In this document: positions 1 through 7,750 of the stretch, one piece after another
Position numbering within the stretch: the stretch's first letter is position 1
How the letters are laid out: every line of letters starts with the position of its first letter
DNA from: JAUICS01 sp964384335
Lineage (GTDB): Bacteria; Pseudomonadota; Alphaproteobacteria; Micavibrionales; Micavibrionaceae
Direction: 5' to 3'
Length of the DNA stretch: 29,020 nt
NCBI GenBank assembly: GCA_964384335.1
Contig: CAYLKN010000024.1
Span: forward strand, 1 to 29,020
Program-made: the position numbers and the translations under genes
Notes under the pieces: generated by a model
Told to the model about the DNA's origin: nothing
Database searches by the model: none
What the model saw: only the letters and a program-made list of their open reading frames with translations

Positions 1-90
1 CGATACCTCCTTGCTCATGGGCGATATCGGACAATCACATACCGGACATTTAACGTGGTAACTAATCGGACATATCACGTGTTAGTGACA
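1..90 (-). mobile_element. possible left end of an IS21-like insertion sequence, running off the window
   Basis: Read on the minus strand, the segment begins TGTCACTAAC at position 90 and carries three copies of the hexamer TGTCCG (plus-strand CGGACA at 28-33, 43-48 and 67-72). It then reaches an ATG (18-16) and a strong purine tract AAGGAGGT near the window edge, which could be a ribosome binding site for a start codon lying outside the window. Short repeats inside the terminus just ahead of the first transposase gene are a feature of IS21-family elements (family knowledge). No transposase sequence is inside the window, so this is an inference from layout only. It could instead be an ordinary promoter region with repeated operator sites. 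Confidence 0.3.
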
Positions 91-175
91 GCTTTTGCTT
101 TTTGTATTGACCAATTTGACGGATGTATATATGATAAATTCATTATATAAAAAAGTGAGTTGAACAGGAATTAAA

Positions 176-208
176 CGCCTGAAGGTGCCTTAATCAATCA
201 CCTTGGCG
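176..208. other. imperfect hairpin in a gene-free stretch
   Basis: CGCC (176-179) and AAGGTG (182-187) pair with CACCTT (199-204) and GGCG (205-208), giving a 10-bp stem with a 2-nt bulge and an 11-nt loop. No T-run follows on the plus strand; on the minus strand only a short TTTAATT follows. It lies in the stretch 91-304, in which I see no gene. Role unknown; a weak terminator or a chance structure are both possible. Confidence 0.35.
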
Positions 209-304
209 AAAATAAATATAAATATTGATTTATCGTGCTCCAAAACCTTTACGGCGGTTCTTTTTTTTCAGGCTTGAACCCGGGAAATCATGTAGTTTTA
301 CGTT

Positions 305-382
305 CCGGATATTTGGCCCGGATATTTGGCCCGGATATTTGGCCCGGATATTTGGCCCGGATATTTGGCCCGGATATTTGGC
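305..382. repeat. 13-bp tandem repeat, six perfect copies
   Basis: Six uninterrupted identical copies of CCGGATATTTGGC begin at 305, 318, 331, 344, 357 and 370. Because the unit is not a multiple of three and contains no stop, it reads open in all three plus-strand frames and creates spurious short ORFs; I see no reason to call them genes. The array ends about 54 bp before tRNA-Val. A loose promoter candidate (TTGCAT at 384-389, AT-rich TTAATA near 406-411) begins two bases after the last copy, so the array would sit just upstream of the tRNA promoter. Perfect identity between copies suggests recent slippage expansion. Confidence 0.95.
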
Positions 383-435
383 CTTGCATTTACAACACTT
401 TCCCGTTAATAAATTCTTCTTTGAATAGTTTTTCA

Positions 436-510
<75 letters not shown>

Positions 511-532
511 TAATTTATGACACGGTTCACTT

Positions 533-2212
533 ATGTCGGAATCCAATATTTCTTCTCCCCCAATTCTGAAAAAAGTGCGTGCGGATATCCGCGCAATGAC
601 CGCATACAGTTCGGCCAGATCCATTATGGGGGCCGATGAGGGGATGATTTTCCTGGATGCGAATGAAAGCCCTTATGAACCCGTGCCCGGCGTTCTTGGG
701 TATTCCCGTTATCCATCACAACAGCCTGAGGGATTGCTTCGGCCTTTGGCCGATCTCTACGGCGTTGCGCAAAAAAATGTCTTGGTATGCCGCGGGGCGG
801 ATGAGGGCATTGATATTTTAATTCGCACATTCTGTGACCCCGGAAAAGAAAACATCATAACATGTCCTCCCACATTTGCGGTTTACGCCATAACCGCAAG
901 AATTAACAAAACGGACTGTAAGGAAGTGCCGCTTACAAAAACATTCCAGCTTGATGTACAGGCAATTAAAAACGCGGCGGACGAGCGCACAAAAATAATC
1001 TTTGTCTGTTCCCCCAATAATCCGACAGGCAATTTAATGCGTTATGACGATATTATGGAGATTGTGACGGCATTTTCGAATGAAGTGGTGGTGGCTGTTG
1101 ACGAGACTTACATCGAATTTGCGGATCGGGAAAGTCTTGTCAGCCGCATTGAAAACTATCCAAACATCATTGTTCTGAGAACAACTTCGAAAGCCTATGC
1201 CACGGCAGGCGTTCGGTGTGGAGCGGTGATTGCGCACTCGGAAATTATTGCGCTTATGCGCAAGGTGCTGCAGGTTTACCCGATACCTGTGCCGGTTCTT
1301 AAGGCCATGCAAAATATACTGAAGCGTGATAACATCCGGAAACTGCAATCACTTCAGAAAGATATTGTTGCACGCCGGAATGGTTTTGAGGCGTCGCTTG
1401 AAGGGCTGGATTGCACCGATCATATCTATCCCAGTGATGCAAATTTTCTGCTTGTCCGGTTTAAAGACGGCCAGTCTGTAAAAGAAAAGCTTTTGAAACA
1501 TAAAATCGTTACAAGGGACATGTCCGGCCAGCCGGGCCTCAAAAACTGTCATCGCATTGCAATTGGCAGCGCAGAGGAAATGGACGCATTGCAAAAGGTT
1601 CTGTCAGGCAATGTGTTATCAGACAATAACAAAACCGTTCAAAGGCGAGCGGAAATTGTTCGAAATACAATAGAAACAAACATTACCGTCAAAGTAAATC
1701 TTGATAAAGACGGCCATGTGTCAATTGATACGGGCATCAAATTTTTTGATCATATGCTTGAGCAGATTGCCAAACACGCAGGATTCTCTTTGAGTCTTCA
1801 ATGCGCGGGGGATCTTGATATCGACACCCATCATAGTATTGAGGACTGTGCAATTGCCCTGGGTATGGCTTTGGATAAAGCGCTGGGCGACAGGAAGGGC
1901 GTGGCCCGGTATGGGGCTTACGTTCCAATGGATGAGGCACTCGCATCAGTTATCCTGGATCTGAGCGGCAGGCCATTTTTAAGTTTTACAGGAAAATTTC
2001 CGGACAGGTACGCAGGGGAAATGCCAGCTGATATGGTCGAACACTTTTTTCGTTCCCTGGTTGATCAAATGAATGCGACTTTACACATTGAAGTCAAAGG
2101 GGAGAATACGCATCATATGGTGGAGGCCTGTTTCAAAGGTTTCGCCCGGGCGATGAGGCAGGCAGTTTCCGTTGAAAGTGACAGAATTCCGTCAACCAAA
2201 GGCATGCTTTAA
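533..2212 (+). CDS. hisCB: HisC-HisB fusion: histidinol-phosphate aminotransferase / imidazoleglycerol-phosphate dehydratase
   Basis: Two histidine enzymes lie in one 559-aa reading frame. Residues about 12-358 are a fold-type I PLP aminotransferase of the HisC type: FLDANESPYEP near 40-50, CSPNNPTGN (159-167), DETYIEF (190-196) and the PLP lysine in TTSKAYATAGVRCG (Lys220). Residues about 370-559 are full-length HisB dehydratase: FFDHMLEQ (404-411), metal-binding DTHHSIEDC (431-439), a second HHMVEACFK (527-535) and the terminal PSTKG. HisB makes imidazole-acetol phosphate and HisC transaminates it, so consecutive pathway steps are joined, though in reverse order in the chain. The linker around 358-370 is short and polar. 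No stop or frameshift separates the halves. E. coli HisB is instead fused to a phosphatase (HisN). The chosen ATG has no clear Shine-Dalgarno; the 22-nt leader begins at the tRNA 3' end. Confidence 0.95.
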   Translation: MSESNISSPPILKKVRADIRAMTAYSSARSIMGADEGMIFLDANESPYEPVPGVLGYSRYPSQQPEGLLRPLADLYGVAQKNVLVCRGADEGIDILIRTFCDPGKENIITCPPTFAVYAITARINKTDCKEVPLTKTFQLDVQAIKNAADERTKIIFVCSPNNPTGNLMRYDDIMEIVTAFSNEVVVAVDETYIEFADRESLVSRIENYPNIIVLRTTSKAYATAGVRCGAVIAHSEIIALMRKVLQVYPIPVPVLKAMQNILKRDNIRKLQSLQKDIVARRNGFEASLEGLDCTDHIYPSDANFLLVRFKDGQSVKEKLLKHKIVTRDMSGQPGLKNCHRIAIGSAEEMDALQKVLSGNVLSDNNKTVQRRAEIVRNTIETNITVKVNLDKDGHVSIDTGIKFFDHMLEQIAKHAGFSLSLQCAGDLDIDTHHSIEDCAIALGMALDKALGDRKGVARYGAYVPMDEALASVILDLSGRPFLSFTGKFPDRYAGEMPADMVEHFFRSLVDQMNATLHIEVKGENTHHMVEACFKGFARAMRQAVSVESDRIPSTKGML

Positions 2213-3522
2213 AGTTTTCTCTTGAGAATTGAATTTGCGTGTGCCGGAAATCTTTCGTACATGGCGATATCAGAAACTGGTTTTTTTAAGGCATCAAACC
2301 CTTTTCTTTCCATTTTGACTACGCTTGTCCGCTTCAGAAAATCCCATATTGATGTACAGCTATATGTCTTGGCATGCCCGCCGGTGGGTAAAACGTGATT
2401 GGCTCCTATACCATAATTTGCCATGGATAGCGTTGCAACAGGACCGATGATTATTTCGCCGGCGTTAAGGAGTCCGGGCAGCCAGTCATCAGGCCTTCTG
2501 ACGTTCAGATACAAATGTTCCGGCGCATATGCGTTACAGAATTCAACGGCCTCATCATCATTTTCAGTGACAATAATTCCTCCATAATTCTGCAAAACAT
2601 GCTGCGCTGTTTCCTTTGAGGGTTGGGGAAGGTCTTCAATAAAAACCCTTATATTTTCTGCAACCTTTTGGGCAAACTCTTCATCTGAGGTTACGAGAAT
2701 TGATGCGGAGTCATTTCCGTGCTCGGCCTCGTTAAGTATATCAAGTGCGGTATTCTCCGGGTCGGCCTCTCCGTCTGCAACCACAATGGCGTCGGTCGGA
2801 CCTGCCGGCATACCGGGGTCTATGACACTTGAAAGAACGCGCTTTGCGGCTGCAACATATGCGTTTCCCGGGCCTACGACTTTTGTCACTTTCGGAATGG
2901 TTTCCGTACCGAACGCCAGGGCGGCGATGGCTTGCGCTCCCCCGGCCTTGTAAACATTATGAACCCCTGCCAATTTTGCCGAATAAAGTGCGGCGGCATC
3001 AATCTTTCCGTCTGAACCCGGTGGTGAGACGATATGAATTTCCGGCACACCGGCAACCTTTGCGGCAATTGCAAGCATGTAAAGCGCGGAGGGGTAAGGG
3101 TTTCTGCCGCATGGCGCATATATACCCACCGAGGGAATAGGGGTGATTTTCTCCCCTGCCAGGATGCCGGGCGCCACTTCCTCAAGCCAGAATCTCTCTG
3201 CCCTTCTGTTCTGAGATTCATGATGGTTTCTTACATTTTCTATACATACTTTCAGGGCGTTTTTAATGGAGTTGTCCAGAGAGGCGCGTGCAATATCAAA
3301 TTCTTCATGACTAACCTTAATGGCGTCAGAATCCAAATGCGCGCCATCCAGCTTCTGTGCGTAGTGGACAAGGGCATGGTCGCCTCTTTTCCTGACATCG
3401 TCAATGATAGGCATGACCGTTTCCGTCACTGCGTCAACGTTTGCCTCAGACCGGCGGAGGATTTTTTGTTTCTCGGATCTGGACAGGGATTTCCATTTAT
3501 GTATTTGAACCTGAGTATCCAT
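2209..3522 (-). CDS. hisD: histidinol dehydrogenase family protein (HisD-like)
   Basis: HisD oxidises histidinol to histidine in two NAD-dependent steps. The 437-aa length and motifs fit the family: GGAQAIAALAFGTETIPKV (194-212), VGPGNAYVAAAKR (216-228), APEHL with the catalytic Glu335-His336 pair, NHVLPT (375-380) and ERFPAH (423-428). Against the zinc ligands known from E. coli HisD (Gln259, His262, Asp360, His419), this protein has Glu265, His268, Asn369 and His427, so two of four differ. The substrate-side loop APCGRNPYPS also departs from the usual VPGGxxPYPS. It may be a divergent true HisD, or a HisD-like dehydrogenase of another substrate; location beside hisCB favours histidine synthesis. 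The start ATG has AAAGG about 8 nt upstream. Its stop overlaps the convergent hisCB stop. Confidence 0.85.
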   Translation of the reverse strand: MDTQVQIHKWKSLSRSEKQKILRRSEANVDAVTETVMPIIDDVRKRGDHALVHYAQKLDGAHLDSDAIKVSHEEFDIARASLDNSIKNALKVCIENVRNHHESQNRRAERFWLEEVAPGILAGEKITPIPSVGIYAPCGRNPYPSALYMLAIAAKVAGVPEIHIVSPPGSDGKIDAAALYSAKLAGVHNVYKAGGAQAIAALAFGTETIPKVTKVVGPGNAYVAAAKRVLSSVIDPGMPAGPTDAIVVADGEADPENTALDILNEAEHGNDSASILVTSDEEFAQKVAENIRVFIEDLPQPSKETAQHVLQNYGGIIVTENDDEAVEFCNAYAPEHLYLNVRRPDDWLPGLLNAGEIIIGPVATLSMANYGIGANHVLPTGGHAKTYSCTSIWDFLKRTSVVKMERKGFDALKKPVSDIAMYERFPAHANSILKRKL

Positions 3523-3576
3523 AACACTTTACCTTTATCACTCCGCATCGGAAAATCAAAGGGATATTTGATTGCT

Positions 3577-3975
3577 TTACACGGGTTCAGGTAAAAACTG
3601 ATCTCTAATAATATCCGTACCGTAATCCACACCTAGATTTAGGGCGCCGAGAAAAACGCTTAAGGTTCCAACCAGAAAAACACCTTGTGCAGCCTGATAC
3701 AAAAATTCTTTATGCAATCTGAAATTATTACGGTTATGAAGTACATATCCCGTCGATGCAGCATAAAGCGCTATTGCCATCCCGGTTAACAGCGGAGGAG
3801 CGCCAAACGCAAAAGCTGTAAACACACAAAAAGATGCTGATATCTTGGCTAATTCTTTAAGTGTTTTTAAAAGAATGTTCCCCAATAAACAAGATGTGCT
3901 TTGTGAGTTATTAAAATCACTTTTTAATTTTGCTGCATGTTCTTGGGCAGTCAAGTTTTTACTGTTTCCTTCCAT
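3577..3975 (-). CDS. small membrane protein, function unknown
   Basis: 132 aa, not recognised. The N-terminal 35 residues are polar (NLTAQEHAAKLKSDF). Two hydrophobic segments follow, roughly residues 48-75 (rich in A, F, L, with GAPPLLTGMAIALY) and 94-112 (GVFLVGTLSVFLGAL), joined by a basic loop RNNFRLHK, so a two-pass inner-membrane protein is likely. The start ATG is preceded by GGGGA at good spacing. It lies 53 nt after the stop of the 632-aa membrane/coiled-coil gene on the same strand and 54 nt before hisD, with no terminator seen, so the three are probably co-transcribed. The link with the 632-aa gene is positional only. Confidence 0.7.
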   Translation of the reverse strand: MEGNSKNLTAQEHAAKLKSDFNNSQSTSCLLGNILLKTLKELAKISASFCVFTAFAFGAPPLLTGMAIALYAASTGYVLHNRNNFRLHKEFLYQAAQGVFLVGTLSVFLGALNLGVDYGTDIIRDQFLPEPV

Positions 3976-4013
3976 GAATTCAATCCCCGTTAAAAATCAT
4001 TATTTCTTCTTTT

Positions 4014-4037
4014 CTAGGCTACTTTTTTCTAGGCTAC
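4014..4037. repeat. 15-bp micro-duplication spanning the stop of the 632-aa gene
   Basis: CTAGGCTAC occurs at 4014-4022 and again at 4029-4037, with the T-rich flank also copied, so the period is 15. On the minus strand the coding end GTA-GCC-TAG is thus followed in frame by a second GTA-GCC-TAG. Readthrough of the first stop would add only five residues before the second stop. Confidence 0.85.
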
Positions 4038-5927
4038 TCTGGGAGCTTCAATGGCGGTCTGTTGCTCTCTTATTGCATCTGCAAATCGTCTTTGCTGATT
4101 ATCAGATATGTCGATCTGGAATTGAATGAGTTCCTGCAAACGTTGATCCAATGCTTGAGCGTGTTCGGCTGATAGTTTACTTCTGTCGATACTTTCAAGT
4201 TGCTGAATAGTTGTTTTTAACATGCCTTCTCTTGTTGCTCTCATTTCCGAAAACCACGCTTCATGTTGTTGCATAATTTCCTCCTGCTGCATAAGAAGGC
4301 TCTTTTCAGCTATTCTTTTTTCTCCAAGTTCCCTTTGCAAAGTTAAATACGGCATTTCGGCTTCCTGGATTTGCACCTCTAAAGCTGTAATTTCAGCATT
4401 TATTTTTTCATTCTCAAGTCTTGCCAACTCAAGCTTAAGATCAGTAATTCTGGCACGAATTTGTTCCGCCGCGACCATTCTGGCTTGTTTTTCGACTTCG
4501 TGTAAAAACGCCCTTTTTTCGCCGGGGCTTACATCTTTTTCCAGGGAATAGATTAAGAAATTTGCTTCCGCAACGGCTATTATTAAAGCCAAGGATCCAT
4601 ATCCCACCTGAACAATTGGATGTGCTTCTGATACAAGTTGAACCATTTTTGCAAGTTCCTCGTTAATACCCGGATCAAATTCCGTATATCTGGGATCCTG
4701 CTTTGCAAGGTCTTCAAAATTTCTTGCTTCCTGTTCGGCAGCAAACGCAGCATCCAGTCTGGATTTCGCTCTTTCCAGGGCTTGATTCAGTCCCTCTCCC
4801 TGTTTTTCAAGTATACTGAGTTGCTGCTCCCTCGCTTGATCGGATAAGGCCAATATTTGCTCTCTCTTCGTTTGAATCTGTTCCTGTATTTCTTGTGCTG
4901 CCAGTTTAGCTTTATCACGGGCTTCTTCTGCTGCATAATATAAGGGTCCATATCCTGCATCGGCTCCATCGGTGCCTGTTTTTTGTCTTATCATTTCGGC
5001 CTGTTTCTCTTGAACAATTTCCCACTGCTTTTCCAATTGGGCTTTTAAGTCTTCAATATCTTGCTCAAGACCTTTTTTTAAATCTAACAAGTTTCCAGTT
5101 AATTCAACGTCGCCGACGTCTCCCGCAAGCTGAGCCTCAATTTTTCTAACCTCCGCCTCTGCGTCGGCCCTTTCCTGAGAAAGTGCTTCGTATGCTGCCT
5201 TATATTCTTCAATCAGCTCAGCATTGGAAAGGCCTTCATTCCCCGGACTGTCTAGATCCTGTTGAGTTTCGGCGAAATCTCTTCTCAGGCCCTCTTCGAT
5301 CGATTCTGATAAAGAAAAAGTCATTATACCGGTGACACTTGCAAAAGTAGTTGCCCCTATTGCAAGTGTTCTGGGGATTAGATGTCCGTATTTGGACATC
5401 CAGGTATTGCGATCAAGAGTTTTCGTATCATTCGATAATTCCATAAAATATTTTGTTATTTTGCGGCGCGTGTTGCTTACAATGCCCTTATCCATTCTGG
5501 AAATAATCCAAAAGATTGCCGCGCCTGCGACTGCAAAGCTTACAACACCCATTACGGTTGAACCGGCAAGAAAAGCTTTAATACCTATGAGTGAGGCAAC
5601 TGCAGAAGTTGCGATGGAAATTGATACAAATGTTAATTGTCCTAACAGTTTTTCATGGAAAGCTTCATCCGCAGGATAATACTGAGGATCTTTATGCGCC
5701 AATCTCATAAACAGATTTGTAATGCCGCCCCAAAATCCTTTTGCCCTTTTTTCTGGGGGAACGATAAAAACACTGTCGCTTGCAGTAGTATCTATCTCTT
5801 TGTAACGTTCCTCTAAACCGTTTATTTCGGCAATTACAGCGTCCAGTTTTCTATCAATTTCACTTTTATCTGAATTGCCAGTTTGTTGCGCATCTGAAAC
5901 AGTTTGATCTGTGTCTTCATTACTCAT
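4029..5927 (-). CDS. four-pass membrane protein with long coiled coils, DUF4407-like
   Basis: 632 aa. An acidic, polar N-terminus (1-60) is followed by hydrophobic segments at about 98-118, 122-144, 184-206 and 438-460. Between the third and fourth lies a long heptad-type Glu/Gln/Ala/Lys-rich helix (about 235-410), and a second such helix runs from about 470 to 620. The layout (three membrane spans, long coiled coil, fourth span, coiled tail) and the motif IISRMDKGIVSN after the second span resemble DUF4407 proteins, whose function is not established. The assignment is by pattern only. A GGGGG tract lies upstream of the ATG. The 3' end carries a 15-bp duplication containing the stop codon. 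Cytoplasmic or periplasmic placement of the coiled coil cannot be told from sequence. Confidence 0.75.
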   Translation of the reverse strand: MSNEDTDQTVSDAQQTGNSDKSEIDRKLDAVIAEINGLEERYKEIDTTASDSVFIVPPEKRAKGFWGGITNLFMRLAHKDPQYYPADEAFHEKLLGQLTFVSISIATSAVASLIGIKAFLAGSTVMGVVSFAVAGAAIFWIISRMDKGIVSNTRRKITKYFMELSNDTKTLDRNTWMSKYGHLIPRTLAIGATTFASVTGIMTFSLSESIEEGLRRDFAETQQDLDSPGNEGLSNAELIEEYKAAYEALSQERADAEAEVRKIEAQLAGDVGDVELTGNLLDLKKGLEQDIEDLKAQLEKQWEIVQEKQAEMIRQKTGTDGADAGYGPLYYAAEEARDKAKLAAQEIQEQIQTKREQILALSDQAREQQLSILEKQGEGLNQALERAKSRLDAAFAAEQEARNFEDLAKQDPRYTEFDPGINEELAKMVQLVSEAHPIVQVGYGSLALIIAVAEANFLIYSLEKDVSPGEKRAFLHEVEKQARMVAAEQIRARITDLKLELARLENEKINAEITALEVQIQEAEMPYLTLQRELGEKRIAEKSLLMQQEEIMQQHEAWFSEMRATREGMLKTTIQQLESIDRSKLSAEHAQALDQRLQELIQFQIDISDNQQRRFADAIREQQTAIEAPRVA

Positions 5928-6845
5928 TTCTTGCCCCCATGTTCTGGTTTATGTTTATTTCTGAGTATTCAGCACACACTCCCGATCCGTCTTTTTCAGG
6001 GCAAAGGAGAGGGTTCGCGGAAACCACTGTTTCAACGTCATGCCTTCCAAAGGCCCGGTTTCAGGCACAAACTATGCTGCGCAAAAACTATGTTTTGCGG
6101 GCCGTGCCTTTTTTTATTTCAGGAAACAGATGCAATAGAGGCTTTTTATACCTGCACAAGGGCTAAAAACTTACAAAATTGTAATTTTGTATTGCCTTGT
6201 AGCATAATATGAAGTATGAAATTGCCCAGTTATTATATTGCGTGTTTCCTTTTTGGTTAAAAGTTTAACACCACCTAAAACCGGGCCGTCTGGATATGAA
6301 AACGCTAAGTTTTCATGTTTTGAGGTTTTGATTTTCGCAAGGAATTAAAAAACCTGCAGTTATCTTATGATATTTCTTGCCGAAATTTATTATCTAAGCA
6401 CACATCTGTTAACTTCAGTATCTTACATGTGTGTATAGAAAACAGAGAAATATCAGTCATGTCACGCCGGTTACTCAAAGGAGAAAATGTAGGTAAATTT
6501 CCCTTTGGAATCCTTCGCGAAACCTCCTGTATTTTTTTATTATTATGTCTAAAAAAACCACAAAAAACCTTTATTGTCAAGCATTAAGTGCGCAGCAAAG
6601 CAAATGCAATTTTGCTGACTTATCCGCACAAAAAAATGCATTCTTCAGGTTTGGATCCCATCAAACATGACTACATGCATGGCATCCCGCGCCTGCCAGT
6701 GCCAATCGGCATAATCAGATTTTTCATGGTACACTCTGTGTTTCAAGCCAGGTATCCAAAACCGGGATTGATGTTAAGTCAATCTCTGTTATAGTTCATA
6801 CGACTTAAGTTAAATCTTTGAATATTTGATAATAGGAGAAATATT
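5928..6845. other. 918-bp stretch without a convincing gene
   Basis: Short reading frames exist on both strands, but none has a plausible start context or protein-like composition. The stretch separates divergent genes and must hold promoters for both. Visible structures are a strong plus-strand terminator (6063-6115), a near-perfect palindrome TACAAAATT-GT-AATTTTGTA (6172-6191) that looks operator-like, and an 8-bp perfect hairpin ATGAAAAC/GTTTTCAT with a 5-nt loop (6296-6316). The right half is AT-rich; an AT-rich TTGATAAT lies shortly before the GGAGA ribosome site of the next gene and may be its -10 region. Confidence 0.6.
6063..6115 (+). terminator. strong intrinsic terminator, plus strand, no gene recognised in front
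   Basis: An outer stem AGGCAC (6063-6068) / GTGCCT (6104-6109) encloses an inner hairpin CGCAAAA (6080-6086) / TTTTGCG (6093-6099) with a 6-nt loop. The outer stem runs directly into seven T residues (6109-6115). The T-run is on the plus strand only, so it ends rightward transcription. Since only a minus-strand gene lies to the left, the terminated transcript must begin inside or antisense to it, which suggests a small RNA of roughly 100-200 nt. Confidence 0.6.
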
Positions 6846-7676
6846 ATGTCTTTTCGTTTGCTTCTGCCTGCGCTTTGCTCAGTCTTACTGGTATCCGCCT
6901 GCGCGTATAAATACGACGAGCTTAAAATGCTTGAGATTCACAAAGAAAGTTTCAATGACCACCTTGCCCATGAATACAAAAAGCTGGCCATGTTTGAAGC
7001 TTATGAAATGCATGATTACAAAGATGCGGATTATTTCACTGAAAAGGCCTTTATGGCGGCCGATGACAAAACCGTTATGCCGACCCTGCCGAATGCGCGC
7101 AAATATCCTTTGAAAAAGGAAGCGGCGATTAAGGAAGCTTACAATAAAATGCTCTACGTCCTTGATAACTATCGTACGCCGGAGAATTACGCCGCCCTTG
7201 CGGAGGCCCAGGCGAAGTACGAATGCTGGATAGAGCAGCTTGAAGAAAATATACAGCCTGATCACATCGCGGCCTGCAGAAAAGAATTTTATGCGGCGCT
7301 CAAGAAAATAAAGATGGCGAAAAAAGATCATAAAGTTCTAGAGACTTACATGATTTTCTTTGATCACGACAGTGCAAAGGTAAAAGACTCGGCCATGAAA
7401 ATCGTTAATAAGGCAACAGAGATCATTAAAAAGCATGAAAACCTGTCCGTGCTTGTTTCCGGTCATACAGATACGAGCGGATCTGAAGAATATAACGAAA
7501 CCCTGTCTCTGAAGAGAGCGTCCGCGGTCCGTGACGTTCTGGCAAAGCACGGTATTGATAAAGACCGCATACGCATTCTTGGCAAAGGCGAGAGCGATCT
7601 TTACCGTGCGACATCCGATGGAGTTAAGGAGGCACGAAATCGCCGTGTCGTAATCTATATTGCCGAAAAGCTTTAA
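6846..7676 (+). CDS. OmpA-family outer-membrane lipoprotein
   Basis: 276 aa. A lipoprotein signal peptide ends in VSAC (Cys19). Residues about 20-165 are charged and mostly helical with no recognised domain. Residues about 166-274 are an OmpA-like peptidoglycan-binding domain: FFDHDSAKV (171-179), SGHTDTSGSEEYN (205-217) containing Asp209, SLKRASAV with Arg224, and the terminal ARNRRVVIYI. In the family this Asp/Arg pair holds diaminopimelate of peptidoglycan. The protein probably anchors the outer membrane to the wall. The ATG is supported by AGGAGA about 7 nt upstream. It heads the plus-strand block that faces the tad operon, so a role in seating the pilus secretin is a reasonable guess, not shown. 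Confidence 0.9.
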   Translation: MSFRLLLPALCSVLLVSACAYKYDELKMLEIHKESFNDHLAHEYKKLAMFEAYEMHDYKDADYFTEKAFMAADDKTVMPTLPNARKYPLKKEAAIKEAYNKMLYVLDNYRTPENYAALAEAQAKYECWIEQLEENIQPDHIAACRKEFYAALKKIKMAKKDHKVLETYMIFFDHDSAKVKDSAMKIVNKATEIIKKHENLSVLVSGHTDTSGSEEYNETLSLKRASAVRDVLAKHGIDKDRIRILGKGESDLYRATSDGVKEARNRRVVIYIAEKL

Positions 7677-7720
7677 GGATTCACCGCCAGGTATCGGTTA
7701 ACCTGTATACATAACTGTTA

Positions 7721-7747
7721 AAAAGCCGGATAAATTCCGGCTTTTTT
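7721..7747 (+). terminator. intrinsic terminator after the OmpA-like lipoprotein gene
   Basis: AAAAGCCGGA (7721-7730) pairs perfectly with TCCGGCTTTT (7736-7745) around a TAAAT loop, followed by further T residues to 7747. The symmetrical A/T flanks mean it could also act leftward. It separates the OmpA-like gene from the next gene, which has its own promoter. Confidence 0.85.
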
Positions 7748-7750
7748 ATT

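Noticed and set aside
1034..1594. Antisense reading frames inside hisCB
   Set aside because: They are shadows of a strongly supported gene on the other strand and show no domain.
5904..6212. Plus-strand reading frames at the 5' end of the gene-free stretch
   Set aside because: No ribosome site, cysteine- and proline-rich junk-like composition, and they run through the terminator hairpin.
6365..6580. 71-aa minus-strand reading frame
   Set aside because: No supporting start context, no domain, in AT-rich DNA; kept as non-coding.
6588..6794. 68-aa plus-strand reading frame
   Set aside because: No ribosome site or recognisable feature; composition not protein-like.
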